Assembly (NCBI RefSeq): GCF_005144585.1
Contig: NZ_SSMQ01000083.1
Coordinates: 1-55,766 of the forward strand
Source of the DNA: Polyangium fumosum
Lineage (GTDB): Bacteria; Myxococcota_A; Polyangia; Polyangiales; Polyangiaceae
DNA length: 55,766 nucleotides
Direction of reading: 5' to 3'
How positions within the stretch are numbered: the stretch's first letter is position 1; every line of letters begins with the position of its first letter. The notes under the pieces are model-generated. The model ran no database searches. It was not told the DNA's origin and was given only the letters and a program-made list of their open reading frames with translations. Below, piece by piece: positions 1-8,511 of the stretch. Both the position numbers and the translations under genes were made by a program.

Positions 1-189
1 CACGCCCGCGCCGGCCTCGCCGCCCTGGCCGCCGACGCCGCCGCTGCCGCCGTTGCCGCCGACCCCCGCGCCGCCGTCGCCGCCGACGCCGCCGGTGGGG
101 GTGTTGTCCGAAACGATGACGCAGCCGCTGGTGAAGGCCGCGACCGCGAGGGAAGTAAGAACAAAGGCAAACGTAGCGCGAGACTGCAT
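1..189 (-). CDS. Gly-rich lipoprotein, N-terminal part (3' end outside window)
   Basis: The reading frame opens at the ATG complementary to 187-189 and runs off the left edge, giving 63 residues. It begins MQSRATFAFVLTSLAVAAF and then has the lipobox-like TSGC, so a lipoprotein signal peptide with Cys22 as the lipidated residue is likely. After the Cys and a short VIVSDNTPT stretch the chain becomes an almost pure Gly/Ala/Val linker. This is typical of myxobacterial surface lipoproteins, where such a linker precedes a Cys-rich or FG-GAP region; the lipoprotein at 33259-35646 has the same plan. The functional part lies outside the window, so no role can be given. It is divergent from rplV. Confidence 0.7.
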   Translation of the reverse strand, partial: MQSRATFAFVLTSLAVAAFTSGCVIVSDNTPTGGVGGDGGAGVGGNGGSGGVGGQGGEAGAGV

Positions 190-332
190 GTTCCGAGTCC
201 TCCGAAGTTGGGAGGCGCCGGGGGCCCGGGGGGCTCCGGCGCGGACGATTTCAAGACGTGACAGGGTAGTACGAGCAGGCCGACGGATCCTTCAAAACCG
301 ACCCGTGCTCCGTACGCCCGTTCAGCGATCGC

Positions 333-425
333 GGCAGATCCGTTCAGCCGGATCCCTCACGGACGATGGAGCGCGCAGATTTTCTGCGGATCTGCCTTGC
401 AAGCGTCGTGGGGCTTTGCTAGACA
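333..425 (+). promoter_or_regulatory. Candidate rplV promoter with upstream inverted repeats
   Basis: The 502 bp gap 190-691 holds no convincing gene. A 10 bp inverted repeat (GGCAGATCCG at 333-342, its complement at 387-396) encloses a short perfect hairpin (CGCAGA-TTT-TCTGCG, 374-388). Immediately after it lie TTGCAA (397-402) and TAGACA (420-425) with 17 bp spacing, a plausible but weak -35/-10 pair reading toward rplV. That would leave a leader of about 260 nt. A GC-rich hairpin (215-221 with 236-242) sits near the divergent lipoprotein start. The assignment is inferred from position and spacing only. Confidence 0.3.
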
Positions 426-691
426 CCGCGCTCCGTTTTCCTGGGAGCGATCGCCTATGGCGTTCGTCTCTCCCGAAGCCGTAACGGCGCTTCGGTCTCA
501 GCTCGCTTCTTCGGCCGCCGTGGGACACCCCCCGGTGACGCGAAGAGGGATCCTCGTCGCGAGACGTCGGGCTGATGTTCCGGAACGTACGACGGCAGGG
601 CTCGGTTCGACAGGCGCAAGCTTGTCGACCGGGTTGGCCAACGACCGGGCGCCCTGGGCCGAACCGGCCCCCTGTCTGCGAGGTTTCTCGG

Positions 692-1030
692 ATGCTAAGC
701 AAGGCCAGTGCGATGTTTTCGCGGATTTCTCCGCGAAAGGCGCGCATGATTGCGGACCTGGTCCGCGGACGCGATGCAGCGGATGCGATCCAGCTGCTCC
801 AGTTCACGGAGAAGTCAGCCGCGCCGGTGATGAAGAAGATCATCGAGAGCGCGGTGGCGAACGCCCGCCAGGGTGGCGCCGACGTCGACGCTTTGTTCAT
901 CAGCAAGGCGACGGTCGACAAGGGCCCGAACAAGTTCAACCGCCGCTGGCGCCCCCGAGCGATGGGGCGCGCGACGAAAGTCGTGAAGGGCGTCTCTCAC
1001 ATCGTGATCGAGCTCAGCGAGCGCAAGTAA
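692..1030 (+). CDS. rplV: 50S ribosomal protein L22
   Basis: L22 binds several 23S rRNA domains and lines the peptide exit tunnel. The 112-residue product has the family signature ISPRKARMIADLVRG near the N-terminus and the basic hairpin segment GPNKFNRRWRPRAMGRA near the C-terminus. I place the start at ATG 692 because GAGG at 680-683 is well spaced and the protein then begins MLSKASAMF as in other L22 proteins; an in-frame ATG at 575 would add an unconserved 39 residues. It is the first gene of the cluster. The usual upstream partner rpsS is absent. Confidence 0.95.
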   Translation: MLSKASAMFSRISPRKARMIADLVRGRDAADAIQLLQFTEKSAAPVMKKIIESAVANARQGGADVDALFISKATVDKGPNKFNRRWRPRAMGRATKVVKGVSHIVIELSERK

Positions 1031-1045
1031 AGGAACACGGCTTCC

Positions 1046-1738
1046 ATGGGACAGAAGACCCATCCGTACGGCTTCCGCGTCGGCGTCATCAAGACGTGGA
1101 GCAGCAAATGGTACGAGGACGGTAACGCGTACCAGAAGTGGCTCCACGAGGACATCCGCATCAAGCGGGCGATCAAGCAGTACCTCTACAACGCGAACAT
1201 CGCGAGCGTGGAGATCGAGCGTGCCGCGAACCGGGCCAAGGTCATCGTCTACACGGCGCGTCCGGGGATGGTGATCGGCAAGGGCGGCAAGGGCATCGAG
1301 ACGCTGAAGGGCGGCAACGTCGGCACCGCGACCAAGGGTGAGACGGTGTTCCCGGGCGTCGCCTCCTTCACGGACAACGAGGTCTTCATCGACGTCCAGG
1401 AGGTCCGGAAGGCGGAGACGAATGCGCAGCTTGTCGCGGAGAACATCGCGACGCAGCTCGAGCGTCGCATCGCGTTCCGCCGCGCCATGAAGAAGGCCGT
1501 GGCGACGGCGATGAAGTTCGGCGCGAAGGGCATCCGCGTTCGGTGCGCGGGCCGGCTCGGCGGCAGCGAGATGAGCCGGGTCGAGACGTACCGCGAGGGT
1601 CGGGTTCCGCTCCACACGCTGCGCGCCGACATCGAGTTCGGCCTCGCCGAGGCGAGGACGAAGGTCGGCATCATCGGCGTGAAGGTGTGGATCTTCAAGG
1701 GTGAGGTTCTCCAGCGCAAATCGCGCCGGATTCAGTAG
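1046..1738 (+). CDS. rpsC: 30S ribosomal protein S3
   Basis: S3 lies at the mRNA entry channel of the 30S head. The 230 residues start [15 protein letters not shown], carry the KH-domain core [11 protein letters not shown] (about 70-80), and have the C-terminal blocks [25 protein letters not shown] and [10 protein letters not shown]. The segment between the KH GxxG loop and FIDVQEVRK is about 14 residues longer than in E. coli S3 (roughly residues 88-105, rich in Gly, Thr and Val). It lies 15 bp after rplV in the same operon. Confidence 0.97.
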   Translation: MGQKTHPYGFRVGVIKTWSSKWYEDGNAYQKWLHEDIRIKRAIKQYLYNANIASVEIERAANRAKVIVYTARPGMVIGKGGKGIETLKGGNVGTATKGETVFPGVASFTDNEVFIDVQEVRKAETNAQLVAENIATQLERRIAFRRAMKKAVATAMKFGAKGIRVRCAGRLGGSEMSRVETYREGRVPLHTLRADIEFGLAEARTKVGIIGVKVWIFKGEVLQRKSRRIQ

Positions 1739-1747
1739 GACAGACCG

Positions 1748-2161
1748 ATGCTGTCTCCCAAGCGAACGAAGTTCCGCAAGATGCAGAAGGGCCGCATTCG
1801 CGGGGTTGCGACCACGGGAAGCGACGTGTCCTTCGGTGATTTCGGCCTGCAGGCACTCGAGCCCGCGCGCATCACGTCTCGCCAGATCGAGGCTGCGCGT
1901 ATGGCGATTCAGCGTCACTGCAAGCGCGCGGGTAAGCTCTGGATCCGCATCTTCCCGGACCGACCGGTGACGAAGAAGCCGCTCGAGGTCCGCATGGGTG
2001 GCGGAAAGGGTGCGCCGGAAGAGTGGGCCGCGGCGGTGCGGCCTGGCCGCGTCATGTACGAGATCTCGGGCGTGCCCGAGGAGATGGCGCGTGAGGCGTT
2101 CCGCCTCGCCGGGCACAAGCTCCCGATGGCGTGCAAGTTCATCGCTCGCGGGATCGTGTGA
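1748..2161 (+). CDS. rplP: 50S ribosomal protein L16
   Basis: L16 organises the A-site region of the 50S subunit. At 137 residues it has the normal length. It shows [19 protein letters not shown] at the N-terminus, [15 protein letters not shown], and the [14 protein letters not shown] loop that approaches the A-site tRNA. It sits 9 bp after rpsC and 10 bp before rpmC, in the conserved order rpsC-rplP-rpmC-rpsQ. Confidence 0.97.
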   Translation: MLSPKRTKFRKMQKGRIRGVATTGSDVSFGDFGLQALEPARITSRQIEAARMAIQRHCKRAGKLWIRIFPDRPVTKKPLEVRMGGGKGAPEEWAAAVRPGRVMYEISGVPEEMAREAFRLAGHKLPMACKFIARGIV

Positions 2162-2171
2162 GGTATTCGAG

Positions 2172-2387
2172 ATGAAGGCGAAGGATCTGCGCGAACGCAC
2201 GACGGAGCACCTGCAGGAGCTCGAGAAGAATCTCGGCCGTGAGGTGTTCGACGCCAAGTTCAAGAACTTCACGAACCGGCTGAACGACACCTCGGCGATC
2301 CGCAAGGCGCGCCGCGATCTCGCCCGGGTCAAGACGATCCTCCAGCAGCGTGCCAGCGAGCCGGCAGCGGCGGAAGGGAACAAGTAG
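2172..2387 (+). CDS. rpmC: 50S ribosomal protein L29
   Basis: L29 is a small helical-hairpin protein near the exit tunnel and part of the SRP/trigger-factor docking site. The 71 residues begin [15 protein letters not shown] and contain [20 protein letters not shown], close to the family pattern with the basic [11 protein letters not shown] helix. ATG 2172 is chosen over longer in-frame starts because it gives the canonical N-terminus right after rplP. A short Ala/Glu tail (EPAAAEGNK) is added at the C-terminus. Confidence 0.95.
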   Translation: MKAKDLRERTTEHLQELEKNLGREVFDAKFKNFTNRLNDTSAIRKARRDLARVKTILQQRASEPAAAEGNK

Positions 2388-2391
2388 AGCC

Positions 2392-2712
2392 ATGGCAACG
2401 AACGAGGCGAACGCGACCGCCGCCGGACAGGCTCAGGCCGATACGACCGCGAAGCCGCACGGCTTCCGCCGCAAGCTCGTCGGGCGCGTGAAGAGCAACA
2501 AGCAGGACAAGACCGTCGTGGTCGAGGTCGTGCGCAACTCGCCGGATCCGGTCTACAAGAAGTACGTCCGGGCTCGCGAGCGCTACAAGGCGCACGACGA
2601 GAAGAACGAGTACAAGGTCGGTGACCGCGTGGAGATCCAGGAGCATCGCCCGATCTCGCGCGAGAAGCGCTGGATCGTGACGAAGCTCATTTCCCGCCCG
2701 GTGGAGGAGTAG
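2392..2712 (+). CDS. rpsQ: 30S ribosomal protein S17
   Basis: S17 is an OB-fold protein that binds 16S rRNA early in assembly. The conserved part includes [31 protein letters not shown], and [18 protein letters not shown]. The start is ATG 2392, four bases after the rpmC stop. This gives 106 residues, of which the first 20 or so (Thr/Ala/Gln-rich) are an extension not seen in the roughly 85-residue typical S17. Confidence 0.95.
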   Translation: MATNEANATAAGQAQADTTAKPHGFRRKLVGRVKSNKQDKTVVVEVVRNSPDPVYKKYVRARERYKAHDEKNEYKVGDRVEIQEHRPISREKRWIVTKLISRPVEE

Positions 2713-2714
2713 CC

Positions 2715-3083
2715 ATGATTCAGGTCACGACGCATCTCGAAGTGGCTGACAACTCCGGGGCTCGGGTCGTCAAGTGCATCAAGGTTCTCGGTGGCTCGCG
2801 TCGTAAGTACGCGGGGCTCGGCGATGTGATCGTCGTGTCCATCAAGGAAGCCATGCCGGGCACCAAGGTGAAGAAGGGCGACACGGCGCGGGCGGTGGTG
2901 GTGCGCACGGCGCGTGAGTATCAGCGCTCGGATGGCACCTACATCAAGTTCGACACCAACAGCGCGGTGTTGATCAACAAGGAGAAGGAGCCGATCGGGA
3001 CCCGTATCTTCGGGCCGGTGGCTCGCGAGCTCCGCGCGAAGAAGTTCATGAAGATCATCTCGCTCGCGCCGGAGGTGCTCTGA
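2715..3083 (+). CDS. rplN: 50S ribosomal protein L14
   Basis: L14 lies at the subunit interface and contacts 16S rRNA. The 122 residues are full length and highly conserved: [17 protein letters not shown], the [18 protein letters not shown] block, [18 protein letters not shown], and [13 protein letters not shown] at the C-terminal part. It starts two bases after the rpsQ stop and overlaps rplX by one base, so the genes are translationally coupled. Confidence 0.97.
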   Translation: MIQVTTHLEVADNSGARVVKCIKVLGGSRRKYAGLGDVIVVSIKEAMPGTKVKKGDTARAVVVRTAREYQRSDGTYIKFDTNSAVLINKEKEPIGTRIFGPVARELRAKKFMKIISLAPEVL

Positions 3084-3397
3084 TGCGACGGCTCCGAGTC
3101 GGTGACCTCGTGCAGGTCATCAGCGGAAAAGACAAGGGCAAGCAGGGTCGCGTGACGAAGGTCCTCGCGGAGGACGACAAGGTCGTCGTCGAGGGGATCA
3201 ACGTGGTGACGCGGCACCAGCGCCCGACGCCGCGCAACCAGCAAGGCGGCAAGATCACGAAGGAGGCACCGCTTCATGCCTCCAAGGTGATGCCGGTGGA
3301 TCCGACGACGGGCAAGCCCACGCGGGTGAAGTCTACGATCGTCGATGGCAAGAAGCAGCGCACCGCGAAGAGCGGCGCCGTGATCGCGGCAGGCTGA
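3083..3397 (+). CDS. rplX: 50S ribosomal protein L24
   Basis: L24 is one of the assembly-initiator proteins of the 50S subunit. The 104 residues contain the KOW motif (DLVQVISGKDKGKQGRVTKV, residues about 7-26), GINVVTRHQRPT, and ITKEAPLHASKVMPVDP. The start overlaps the rplN stop (TGATG). The order rplN-rplX-rplE is the standard spc-operon order. Confidence 0.96.
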   Translation: MRRLRVGDLVQVISGKDKGKQGRVTKVLAEDDKVVVEGINVVTRHQRPTPRNQQGGKITKEAPLHASKVMPVDPTTGKPTRVKSTIVDGKKQRTAKSGAVIAAG

Positions 3398-3400
3398 GCC

Positions 3401-4135
3401 ATGGCGGACAAGAAGGAAGAAAAGGGCAAGGGCAAGGGCGAAAAGCCCAAGGACGCCAAGCCGGCGGCTGCGAAGCCGCAGGCGGCTGCGGCCGGCAAGA
3501 GTGGCAAGGAGGCCGGGAAGGGCGGCAAGGGCAAGGGCGAGGTGAAGGCCACGCCGCAAGCCGAAGTCGCTGACGTTCCGCGCGATCCGAGCTACGCGCC
3601 GCGCCTGCGCGCGAAGTACCGTGAGGCCGTCGGGCCCGCGCTTTCGAAGCGCTTCGGGTACAAGAACCCGATGATGGTGCCGCGCCTCGAGAAGGTCGTG
3701 ATCAACATGGGCCTCGGCGCTGCCGTCGGGAACCCGAAGATCATCGACTCCGCTGTCGAGGACATGCGGGCGATCTCGGGCCAGAAGCCGGTCGTGACGC
3801 GCGCTCGCAAGTCGATCGCGACGTTCAAGCTCCGCGAGAACCTCCCGATCGGCGTGATGGTGACGCTGCGCGGAGAGCGGATGTGGGAGTTCGTCGATCG
3901 CTTGATCAGCTTCTCCCTGCCGCGCGTGCGTGACTTCAAGGGCGTGAGCCCGAAGGGCTTCGACGGCAAGGGCAATTTCACGATGGGTCTGCGCGAGCAG
4001 ATCATCTTCCCCGAGGTCGACTACGACAAGGTCGACGTCGTGAAGGGAATGAACATCTCGTTCGTGACGACCGCGCGCACCGACGAGGAGGGACGAGCCC
4101 TTCTCACGGAGCTTGGGATCCCGTTCAGGCATTGA
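3401..4135 (+). CDS. rplE: 50S ribosomal protein L5 with long Lys/Ala/Gly-rich N-terminal extension
   Basis: L5 binds 5S rRNA and contacts P-site tRNA in the central protuberance. The canonical domain begins around residue 63 ([17 protein letters not shown]) and includes [39 protein letters not shown], and [19 protein letters not shown]. At 244 residues it is about 60 longer than usual. The extra part is a low-complexity Lys/Gly/Ala/Glu stretch at the N-terminus. No internal Met could start the canonical domain, and the ATG sits three bases after the rplX stop, so the extension appears genuine. Confidence 0.95.
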   Translation: MADKKEEKGKGKGEKPKDAKPAAAKPQAAAAGKSGKEAGKGGKGKGEVKATPQAEVADVPRDPSYAPRLRAKYREAVGPALSKRFGYKNPMMVPRLEKVVINMGLGAAVGNPKIIDSAVEDMRAISGQKPVVTRARKSIATFKLRENLPIGVMVTLRGERMWEFVDRLISFSLPRVRDFKGVSPKGFDGKGNFTMGLREQIIFPEVDYDKVDVVKGMNISFVTTARTDEEGRALLTELGIPFRH

Positions 4136-4145
4136 GGAACGTTCG

Positions 4146-4331
4146 ATGGCCCGTGCAAAAGAATTCGCCAAGCTGAACCGGCCGCCCAAGTTCGCCGTGC
4201 GGCACCGGAATCGTTGCAAGGTGTGCGGCCGTTCGCGGGCTTATTACCGCGACTTCGAGCTCTGCCGCATCTGTCTTCGTACGTTCGCGCTCCGAGGCGA
4301 GCTGCCGGGCGTGATCAAGGCGAGCTGGTGA
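4146..4331 (+). CDS. rpsN: 30S ribosomal protein S14, zinc-binding type
   Basis: S14 is a 30S head protein. This is the short 61-residue form with the pairs CKVC and CRIC, i.e. a four-Cys zinc ribbon (C+ type, formerly S14Z), plus [20 protein letters not shown] and the family-typical ending GVIKASW. I start at ATG 4146 (MARAKEF) rather than an in-frame ATG at 4113, which lies inside rplE. It keeps the conserved rplE-rpsN-rpsH order. Confidence 0.96.
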   Translation: MARAKEFAKLNRPPKFAVRHRNRCKVCGRSRAYYRDFELCRICLRTFALRGELPGVIKASW

Positions 4332-4335
4332 TGCC

Positions 4336-4728
4336 ATGATGACCGATCCTGTCGCCGACATGCTGACCCGGATCCGGAACGCCGCGCTCGCGCGGCACGA
4401 TCGGACCGAGGTTCCTGCAAGCAAAATGAAGCAGGCCGTTGCCGAGATCCTCAAGTCCGAGGGGTATATCGCGGACGTGCGGCCGAGCGATGGCAACCCT
4501 GCGAAGCTCACGATCGTGCTGAAGTACGGGCGTGATCGCTCGAGCGCGCTCGACGGAGTCCGTCGGGTGAGCCGTCCGGGGCGACGCGTGTACGTCAAGC
4601 ACGACCGCATCCCCCGCGTGCTCTCCGGGCTCGGGATCTCGATCCTGAGCACTTCGCACGGCCTGATGAGCGACCGCGACGCCCGCAAAAACAAGCTCGG
4701 AGGCGAGCTCATCTGCGAGGTGTGGTGA
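4336..4728 (+). CDS. rpsH: 30S ribosomal protein S8
   Basis: S8 binds the central domain of 16S rRNA and, in E. coli, represses the spc operon by binding its mRNA. The 130 residues open MMTDPVADMLTRIRNA, contain VPASKMKQAVAEILKSEGYI, and end with the conserved GISILSTSHGLMSDRDARK and GGELICEVW. It lies four bases after rpsN, and its stop overlaps the rplF start by one base. Confidence 0.97.
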   Translation: MMTDPVADMLTRIRNAALARHDRTEVPASKMKQAVAEILKSEGYIADVRPSDGNPAKLTIVLKYGRDRSSALDGVRRVSRPGRRVYVKHDRIPRVLSGLGISILSTSHGLMSDRDARKNKLGGELICEVW

Positions 4729-5327
4729 TGCAGACGGCTACGACGCAAAATGGCGAGGCCTCCAAGACCTCGCGCGTCGGCAAGCGACCGGTGGACGTCC
4801 CCAAGGGTGTCACCGTGTCGATGCAGGGACGCAAGGTCGAGATCAAGGGCGCCAAGGGCCAGCTCGCTCGCGAGCTGCCCTCGACGGTCGACGTGAAGGT
4901 CGAGGGTACGAAGCTGCACGTGACCTCGACGGCCCCCGGGCGTGATGGCTCGCGGCTGCAGGGGCTCGTGCGGGCGCTGCTCGCCAGCATGGTGAAGGGC
5001 GCGGCCGACGGCTACGAGCGTGTGCTCGAGCTGAAGGGCACCGGTTACCGTGTCGACCTGAAGGGCACGACGCTCACGTTCGCGCTCGGGTATTCGCACC
5101 CGGTCGTGTTCAACGTGCCGAAGGGCCTCACGGCGACGATCCCGGCGGATTCGAAGGGCACGGTCCTCGTTCTGGCGGGCGCCGACAAGGAGCTCATCGG
5201 GCAGACGGCCGCGACGATCCGCGGCTTCCGCCCGCCGGAGCCCTACGGTGGCAAAGGCGTTCGTTATCGTGGCGAGCGCGTTCGCGAGAAGGCCGGCAAG
5301 GCTGGCGGTAAGGGCGGCAAGAAGTAA
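4728..5327 (+). CDS. rplF: 50S ribosomal protein L6
   Basis: L6 sits near the sarcin-ricin loop and the factor-binding site. The core has SRVGKRPVDVPKGV, ELKGTGYRVDLKG, LALGYSHP-like FALGYSHPVVF, and RGFRPPEPYGGKGVRY. ATG 4728 overlaps the rpsH stop (TGATG) and gives 199 residues. GTG codons at 4722 and 4725 are possible but less natural. There is a 16-residue Thr/Gln-rich N-terminal addition and a Lys/Gly-rich C-terminal tail. Confidence 0.95.
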   Translation: MQTATTQNGEASKTSRVGKRPVDVPKGVTVSMQGRKVEIKGAKGQLARELPSTVDVKVEGTKLHVTSTAPGRDGSRLQGLVRALLASMVKGAADGYERVLELKGTGYRVDLKGTTLTFALGYSHPVVFNVPKGLTATIPADSKGTVLVLAGADKELIGQTAATIRGFRPPEPYGGKGVRYRGERVREKAGKAGGKGGKK

Positions 5328-5333
5328 CCGAGC

Positions 5334-5354
5334 GGGGCGACCTCGTGTCGCCCC
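5334..5354 (+). other. Strong hairpin between rplF and rplR
   Basis: GGGGCGAC (5334-5341) pairs perfectly with GTCGCCCC (5347-5354) across a 5-nt loop. No U-tract follows, so it is probably not an intrinsic terminator. It could be an RNA-processing or pausing element within the spc transcript; that role is inferred from position alone. Confidence 0.45.
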
Positions 5355-5375
5355 TACAGGTACGGGGTTACGACC

Positions 5376-5735
5376 ATGGCTATGAAGATCGTCGGACGGG
5401 AGCGCCGTAAGCTCCGTATTCGCAAGAAGGTGAACGGCTCGCCCGCTCGCCCGCGCCTCACCGTCTTCCGCAGCGCGAAGCACATCTACGCGCAGGTGAT
5501 CGACGACACGACGGGTCAGACCGTCGCGCACGCGTCGACGCTGTCGAAGGACCTGAAGGGCACGCTCGACAACGACAACAAGGTCGACGCGGCCAAGAAG
5601 GTCGGGGCGCTCATCGCCAAGATCTGCAAGTCGAAGAAGATCGACCGTGTCGTGTTCGATCGGAACGGCTACCTCTATCACGGGCGCGTGAGCGCCCTCG
5701 CTCAGGCCGCGCGGGAGGCGGGGCTCGAGTTCTAG
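5376..5735 (+). CDS. rplR: 50S ribosomal protein L18
   Basis: L18 binds 5S rRNA together with L5 and L25. The 119 residues contain the basic N-terminus [33 protein letters not shown], and the C-terminal [20 protein letters not shown] that the family shares. Two in-frame ATGs (5376 and 5382) are possible starts; the first is used. The gap to rplF (48 bp) contains a hairpin. Confidence 0.96.
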   Translation: MAMKIVGRERRKLRIRKKVNGSPARPRLTVFRSAKHIYAQVIDDTTGQTVAHASTLSKDLKGTLDNDNKVDAAKKVGALIAKICKSKKIDRVVFDRNGYLYHGRVSALAQAAREAGLEF

Positions 5736-5821
5736 CCCCGAAGGCGCCGAGCCCGCGGGGGCCTCGGGCAAGACGTCTCGGGCGATAGCGAAGACTTCAC
5801 GGACGACGAAGAAGGCACGGT

Positions 5822-6427
5822 ATGGCGTTCGATCAGGTCGACGAAGAAAAGCTCAAGGAGCGGGTGATCCACATCAACCGCGTCGCCAAGGTCGTGAAGG
5901 GCGGGCGGCGCTTCAGCTTCTCGGCGCTCGTCGTTGTGGGCGACGAGTCGGGACATGTGGGCGTCGGCCTGGGCAAGGCCAACGAGGTTCCGGAGGCGAT
6001 CCGGAAGGGCAATGACCAGGCCCGCAAGAACATCTTCCGCATCCCGCTCGACGGGGCGACGATCCCGCACGACGCGTTCGGGCATGTCGGCGCGGGCAAG
6101 GTGCTCTTGAAGCCGGCGAGCCCTGGAACGGGCGTCATCGCGGGCGGCGCGGTGCGCGCGGTCGTCGAGTCCGCGGGCATCCACGACGTTCTCTCGAAGT
6201 CGCTCGGCACGAGCAACCCGCACAACGTCGTTCATGCGACGGTCGCGGCGCTCAAGGCGCTGAAGAGCGTGGAGCAGGTCGCGGGCCGGCGCTCGATGCA
6301 GGCGGACGACGTGGGTTGGCAGCGCAAGGGTGGCAGCGCGACGGGCGGCGCGACGAACCGCCGCCGTGCGAGCCAGATTCCCCCGGCACGCAATCCGCGT
6401 GAGGGGGGTGAAGGAGGTACGCCGTGA
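5822..6427 (+). CDS. rpsE: 30S ribosomal protein S5
   Basis: S5 acts in decoding accuracy and mRNA unwinding at the entry channel. The 201 residues show [36 protein letters not shown], the loop [20 protein letters not shown], and [20 protein letters not shown]. The last 40 or so residues (Gly/Arg/Ser-rich, from about residue 162) go beyond the standard S5 fold. Its last four bases overlap the GTG start of rpmD. Confidence 0.96.
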   Translation: MAFDQVDEEKLKERVIHINRVAKVVKGGRRFSFSALVVVGDESGHVGVGLGKANEVPEAIRKGNDQARKNIFRIPLDGATIPHDAFGHVGAGKVLLKPASPGTGVIAGGAVRAVVESAGIHDVLSKSLGTSNPHNVVHATVAALKALKSVEQVAGRRSMQADDVGWQRKGGSATGGATNRRRASQIPPARNPREGGEGGTP

Positions 6428-6633
6428 AGAGCCATCTCCGCGTGCGGCAGACGGGCAGCGTGACGAACCAGACGGAGCACACGCGCAAGGTTTTGCGGGG
6501 CCTCGGCCTCCGCAAGCCGGGCAATGAGGTGCTCGTGGCGAACACGCCCTCGTTCCGTGGCATGGTCAAGAAGGTGATCCACCTCGTTTCGGTCGAGGAA
6601 GTCGACGGCAACGGCGCGCAGGCGTCGAAGTAA
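6424..6633 (+). CDS. rpmD: 50S ribosomal protein L30
   Basis: L30 is a small 50S protein. The 69-residue product has the family pattern [20 protein letters not shown] followed by GLRKPGNEV and [16 protein letters not shown]. The start is GTG 6424, overlapping the rpsE stop by four bases (GTGA), which implies translational coupling. A short Ala/Gln tail extends the C-terminus. Confidence 0.94.
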   Translation: MKSHLRVRQTGSVTNQTEHTRKVLRGLGLRKPGNEVLVANTPSFRGMVKKVIHLVSVEEVDGNGAQASK

Positions 6634-6647
6634 GGAAGCGTAGCAGC

Positions 6648-7121
6648 ATGGACATCCTCTCGAAGCTTCAGGCCCCGGAAGGCGCCAACAAGAAGGAGAC
6701 CCGCGTCGGCCGCGGCGTGGGCTCCGGCCTCGGCAAGACCGCGGGCCGTGGCCAGAAGGGCCAGAAGGCCCGGTCGACGGGCAACATCGGCAAGAAGCAC
6801 TTCCAGGGCGGCCAGACCCCGATCCAGCGTCGCCTCCCGAAGCGCGGCTTCCGGAACCCGCTCGCGGCGATCGTCGCGAACGTGAATGTCGGCGACCTCG
6901 AGATCTTCGAGGCTGGCGCGGACGTGAACCAGGATGCGCTGGAGGGTAAGCGCCTGCTCCAGGGTCGTTACGACCTCATCAAGGTGCTCGGCGACGGCGA
7001 GCTCACGAAGAAGCTCACCGTGACGGCGCACCGGTTCTCGAAGAGCGCCATCGCCAAGATCGAGGCGGCGGGCGGCAAGGCGATCGTGCTTGCACCCGGC
7101 AAGGCTTCGGCGCAAGCCTAA
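6648..7121 (+). CDS. rplO: 50S ribosomal protein L15
   Basis: L15 is a late-assembly 50S protein. The 157 residues open with [20 protein letters not shown], continue with [31 protein letters not shown], and end with the [12 protein letters not shown] block of the Rossmann-like C-terminal domain. It lies 14 bp after rpmD and 45 bp before secY, the conserved end of the spc ribosomal genes. Confidence 0.96.
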   Translation: MDILSKLQAPEGANKKETRVGRGVGSGLGKTAGRGQKGQKARSTGNIGKKHFQGGQTPIQRRLPKRGFRNPLAAIVANVNVGDLEIFEAGADVNQDALEGKRLLQGRYDLIKVLGDGELTKKLTVTAHRFSKSAIAKIEAAGGKAIVLAPGKASAQA

Positions 7122-7166
7122 CGTCCCTCCGGCTCGAGCCCCTCCAAGGCAGCACACCGACGTACC

Positions 7167-8495
7167 ATGGCCACACTCGCGGGAATTGCGAACTTCCACA
7201 AGGTCCCGGAGCTCCGGCGCAGGGTGATCTTCACCCTCGTGATGCTGGCCGTGTACCGCATCGGGGTCTTCGTCACGGTCCCCGGCGTCGATCGCGCCGC
7301 CATGTCGAAGTACATGGCGAAGCAGTCGGGCGGGCTGCTGAATTTCTTCAACATGTTCTCCGGCGGCGCGCTGGAAAACTTCTCCCTCTTTGCGCTCGGG
7401 ATCATGCCGTACATCTCGGCATCGATCATCATCCAGTTGATGGGCATGGTCTACAAGCCCATCGACGAGCTGCGCAAAGAGGGAGAGCAGGGGCGCCGCA
7501 AGATCGACCAGTACACGCGCTACGGCACGGTCGCGCTGTCGCTCTTCCAGGCGTACGGCAGCGCCAAGCTCGTCGAGGGCTGGTCGGCCTCGGACTCGGG
7601 GGCGGGCATCGTCACGCACCCGGGCCTCGGCTTCCAGCTCATGACGATGATCACGCTGACCACGGGGACGGCGTTCCTCATGTGGATCGGCGAGCAGATC
7701 ACGGAGCGCGGGATCGGCAACGGCATCTCGCTCCTGATCTTCGCGGGTATCGTGACGGGCGTGCCGGGCTGGGTGGGTAGTTATCTCGCGACGAACGCGG
7801 GTAACATCCAGCCGCTCACGATCTCTGCGGTGGGTGCGTTCGTCGTGGCGGCGATCGCGGTGATCGCGTTCTTCGAGAACGGGCGCCGGCAGATCCCGAT
7901 CGTGTACTCGCGTCGGCAGGTGGGGCGGCGCGTGTACGGCGCGCAGAACGCGCACCTGCCGCTCAAGGTGAACACGGCGGGCACGATCCCGCCGATCTTC
8001 GCCTCCTCGCTGCTCATGTTCCCCGCGACGCTGGCGAACATGAACGTGCCGGGCGCGGACAAGCTTCAGTCGATCATCAGCGGCGGCGGCTGGGTGTTCA
8101 ACACCGGCTACGCGCTCTTGATCGTGTTCTTCTGCTACTTCTACACGAGCGTCACGTTCCAGCCGGTCGACGTGGCGGAGAACCTCAAGAAGCAGCAAGC
8201 GAACATCCCCGGGATCCGCCCTGGCAAACAGACAGCGGACTACATCCAGGGCGTGATGAACCGCATCACGTTTGGCGGGGCGATGTACGTCGCTGCCGTG
8301 TGTGTCTTGCCGTCGGTGGTCGGCGACCTCCTGCGCGTGCAGATCACGTTTGGCGGGACGTCCTTGATGATCGTCGTGGGTGTTGCGCTGGATACGGTCA
8401 ACCAGATCGAGGCGCAGCTCATCACGCGCAGCTACGAAGGGCTCACCGGCCCTGGGGCGAGCCGCATTCGTGCGCGGCGCCTCCCCGAGGGATGA
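7167..8495 (+). CDS. secY: Preprotein translocase subunit SecY
   Basis: SecY forms the protein-conducting channel of the Sec translocon in the inner membrane. The 442 residues match the family length and ten-helix plan. Recognisable blocks include LRRRVIFTLVMLAVYRIG (first TM), the plug-region motif SGGALENFSLFALGIMPYIS with ASIIIQL, WIGEQITERGIGNGISLLIF, and LKVNTAGTIPPIFASSLLMFP with FTSVTFQP-like YTSVTFQPVDVAENLKKQ. It is followed 16 bp later by adk, as in many bacteria. Confidence 0.97.
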   Translation: MATLAGIANFHKVPELRRRVIFTLVMLAVYRIGVFVTVPGVDRAAMSKYMAKQSGGLLNFFNMFSGGALENFSLFALGIMPYISASIIIQLMGMVYKPIDELRKEGEQGRRKIDQYTRYGTVALSLFQAYGSAKLVEGWSASDSGAGIVTHPGLGFQLMTMITLTTGTAFLMWIGEQITERGIGNGISLLIFAGIVTGVPGWVGSYLATNAGNIQPLTISAVGAFVVAAIAVIAFFENGRRQIPIVYSRRQVGRRVYGAQNAHLPLKVNTAGTIPPIFASSLLMFPATLANMNVPGADKLQSIISGGGWVFNTGYALLIVFFCYFYTSVTFQPVDVAENLKKQQANIPGIRPGKQTADYIQGVMNRITFGGAMYVAAVCVLPSVVGDLLRVQITFGGTSLMIVVGVALDTVNQIEAQLITRSYEGLTGPGASRIRARRLPEG

Positions 8496-8511
8496 GAAGG
8501 GGGATCTTCGG

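Noticed and set aside
815-2398. A 527-codon minus-strand frame across rplV-rpmC
   Set aside because: Antisense shadow of the ribosomal protein genes, with His/Arg/Asp/Leu-rich composition and no motif.
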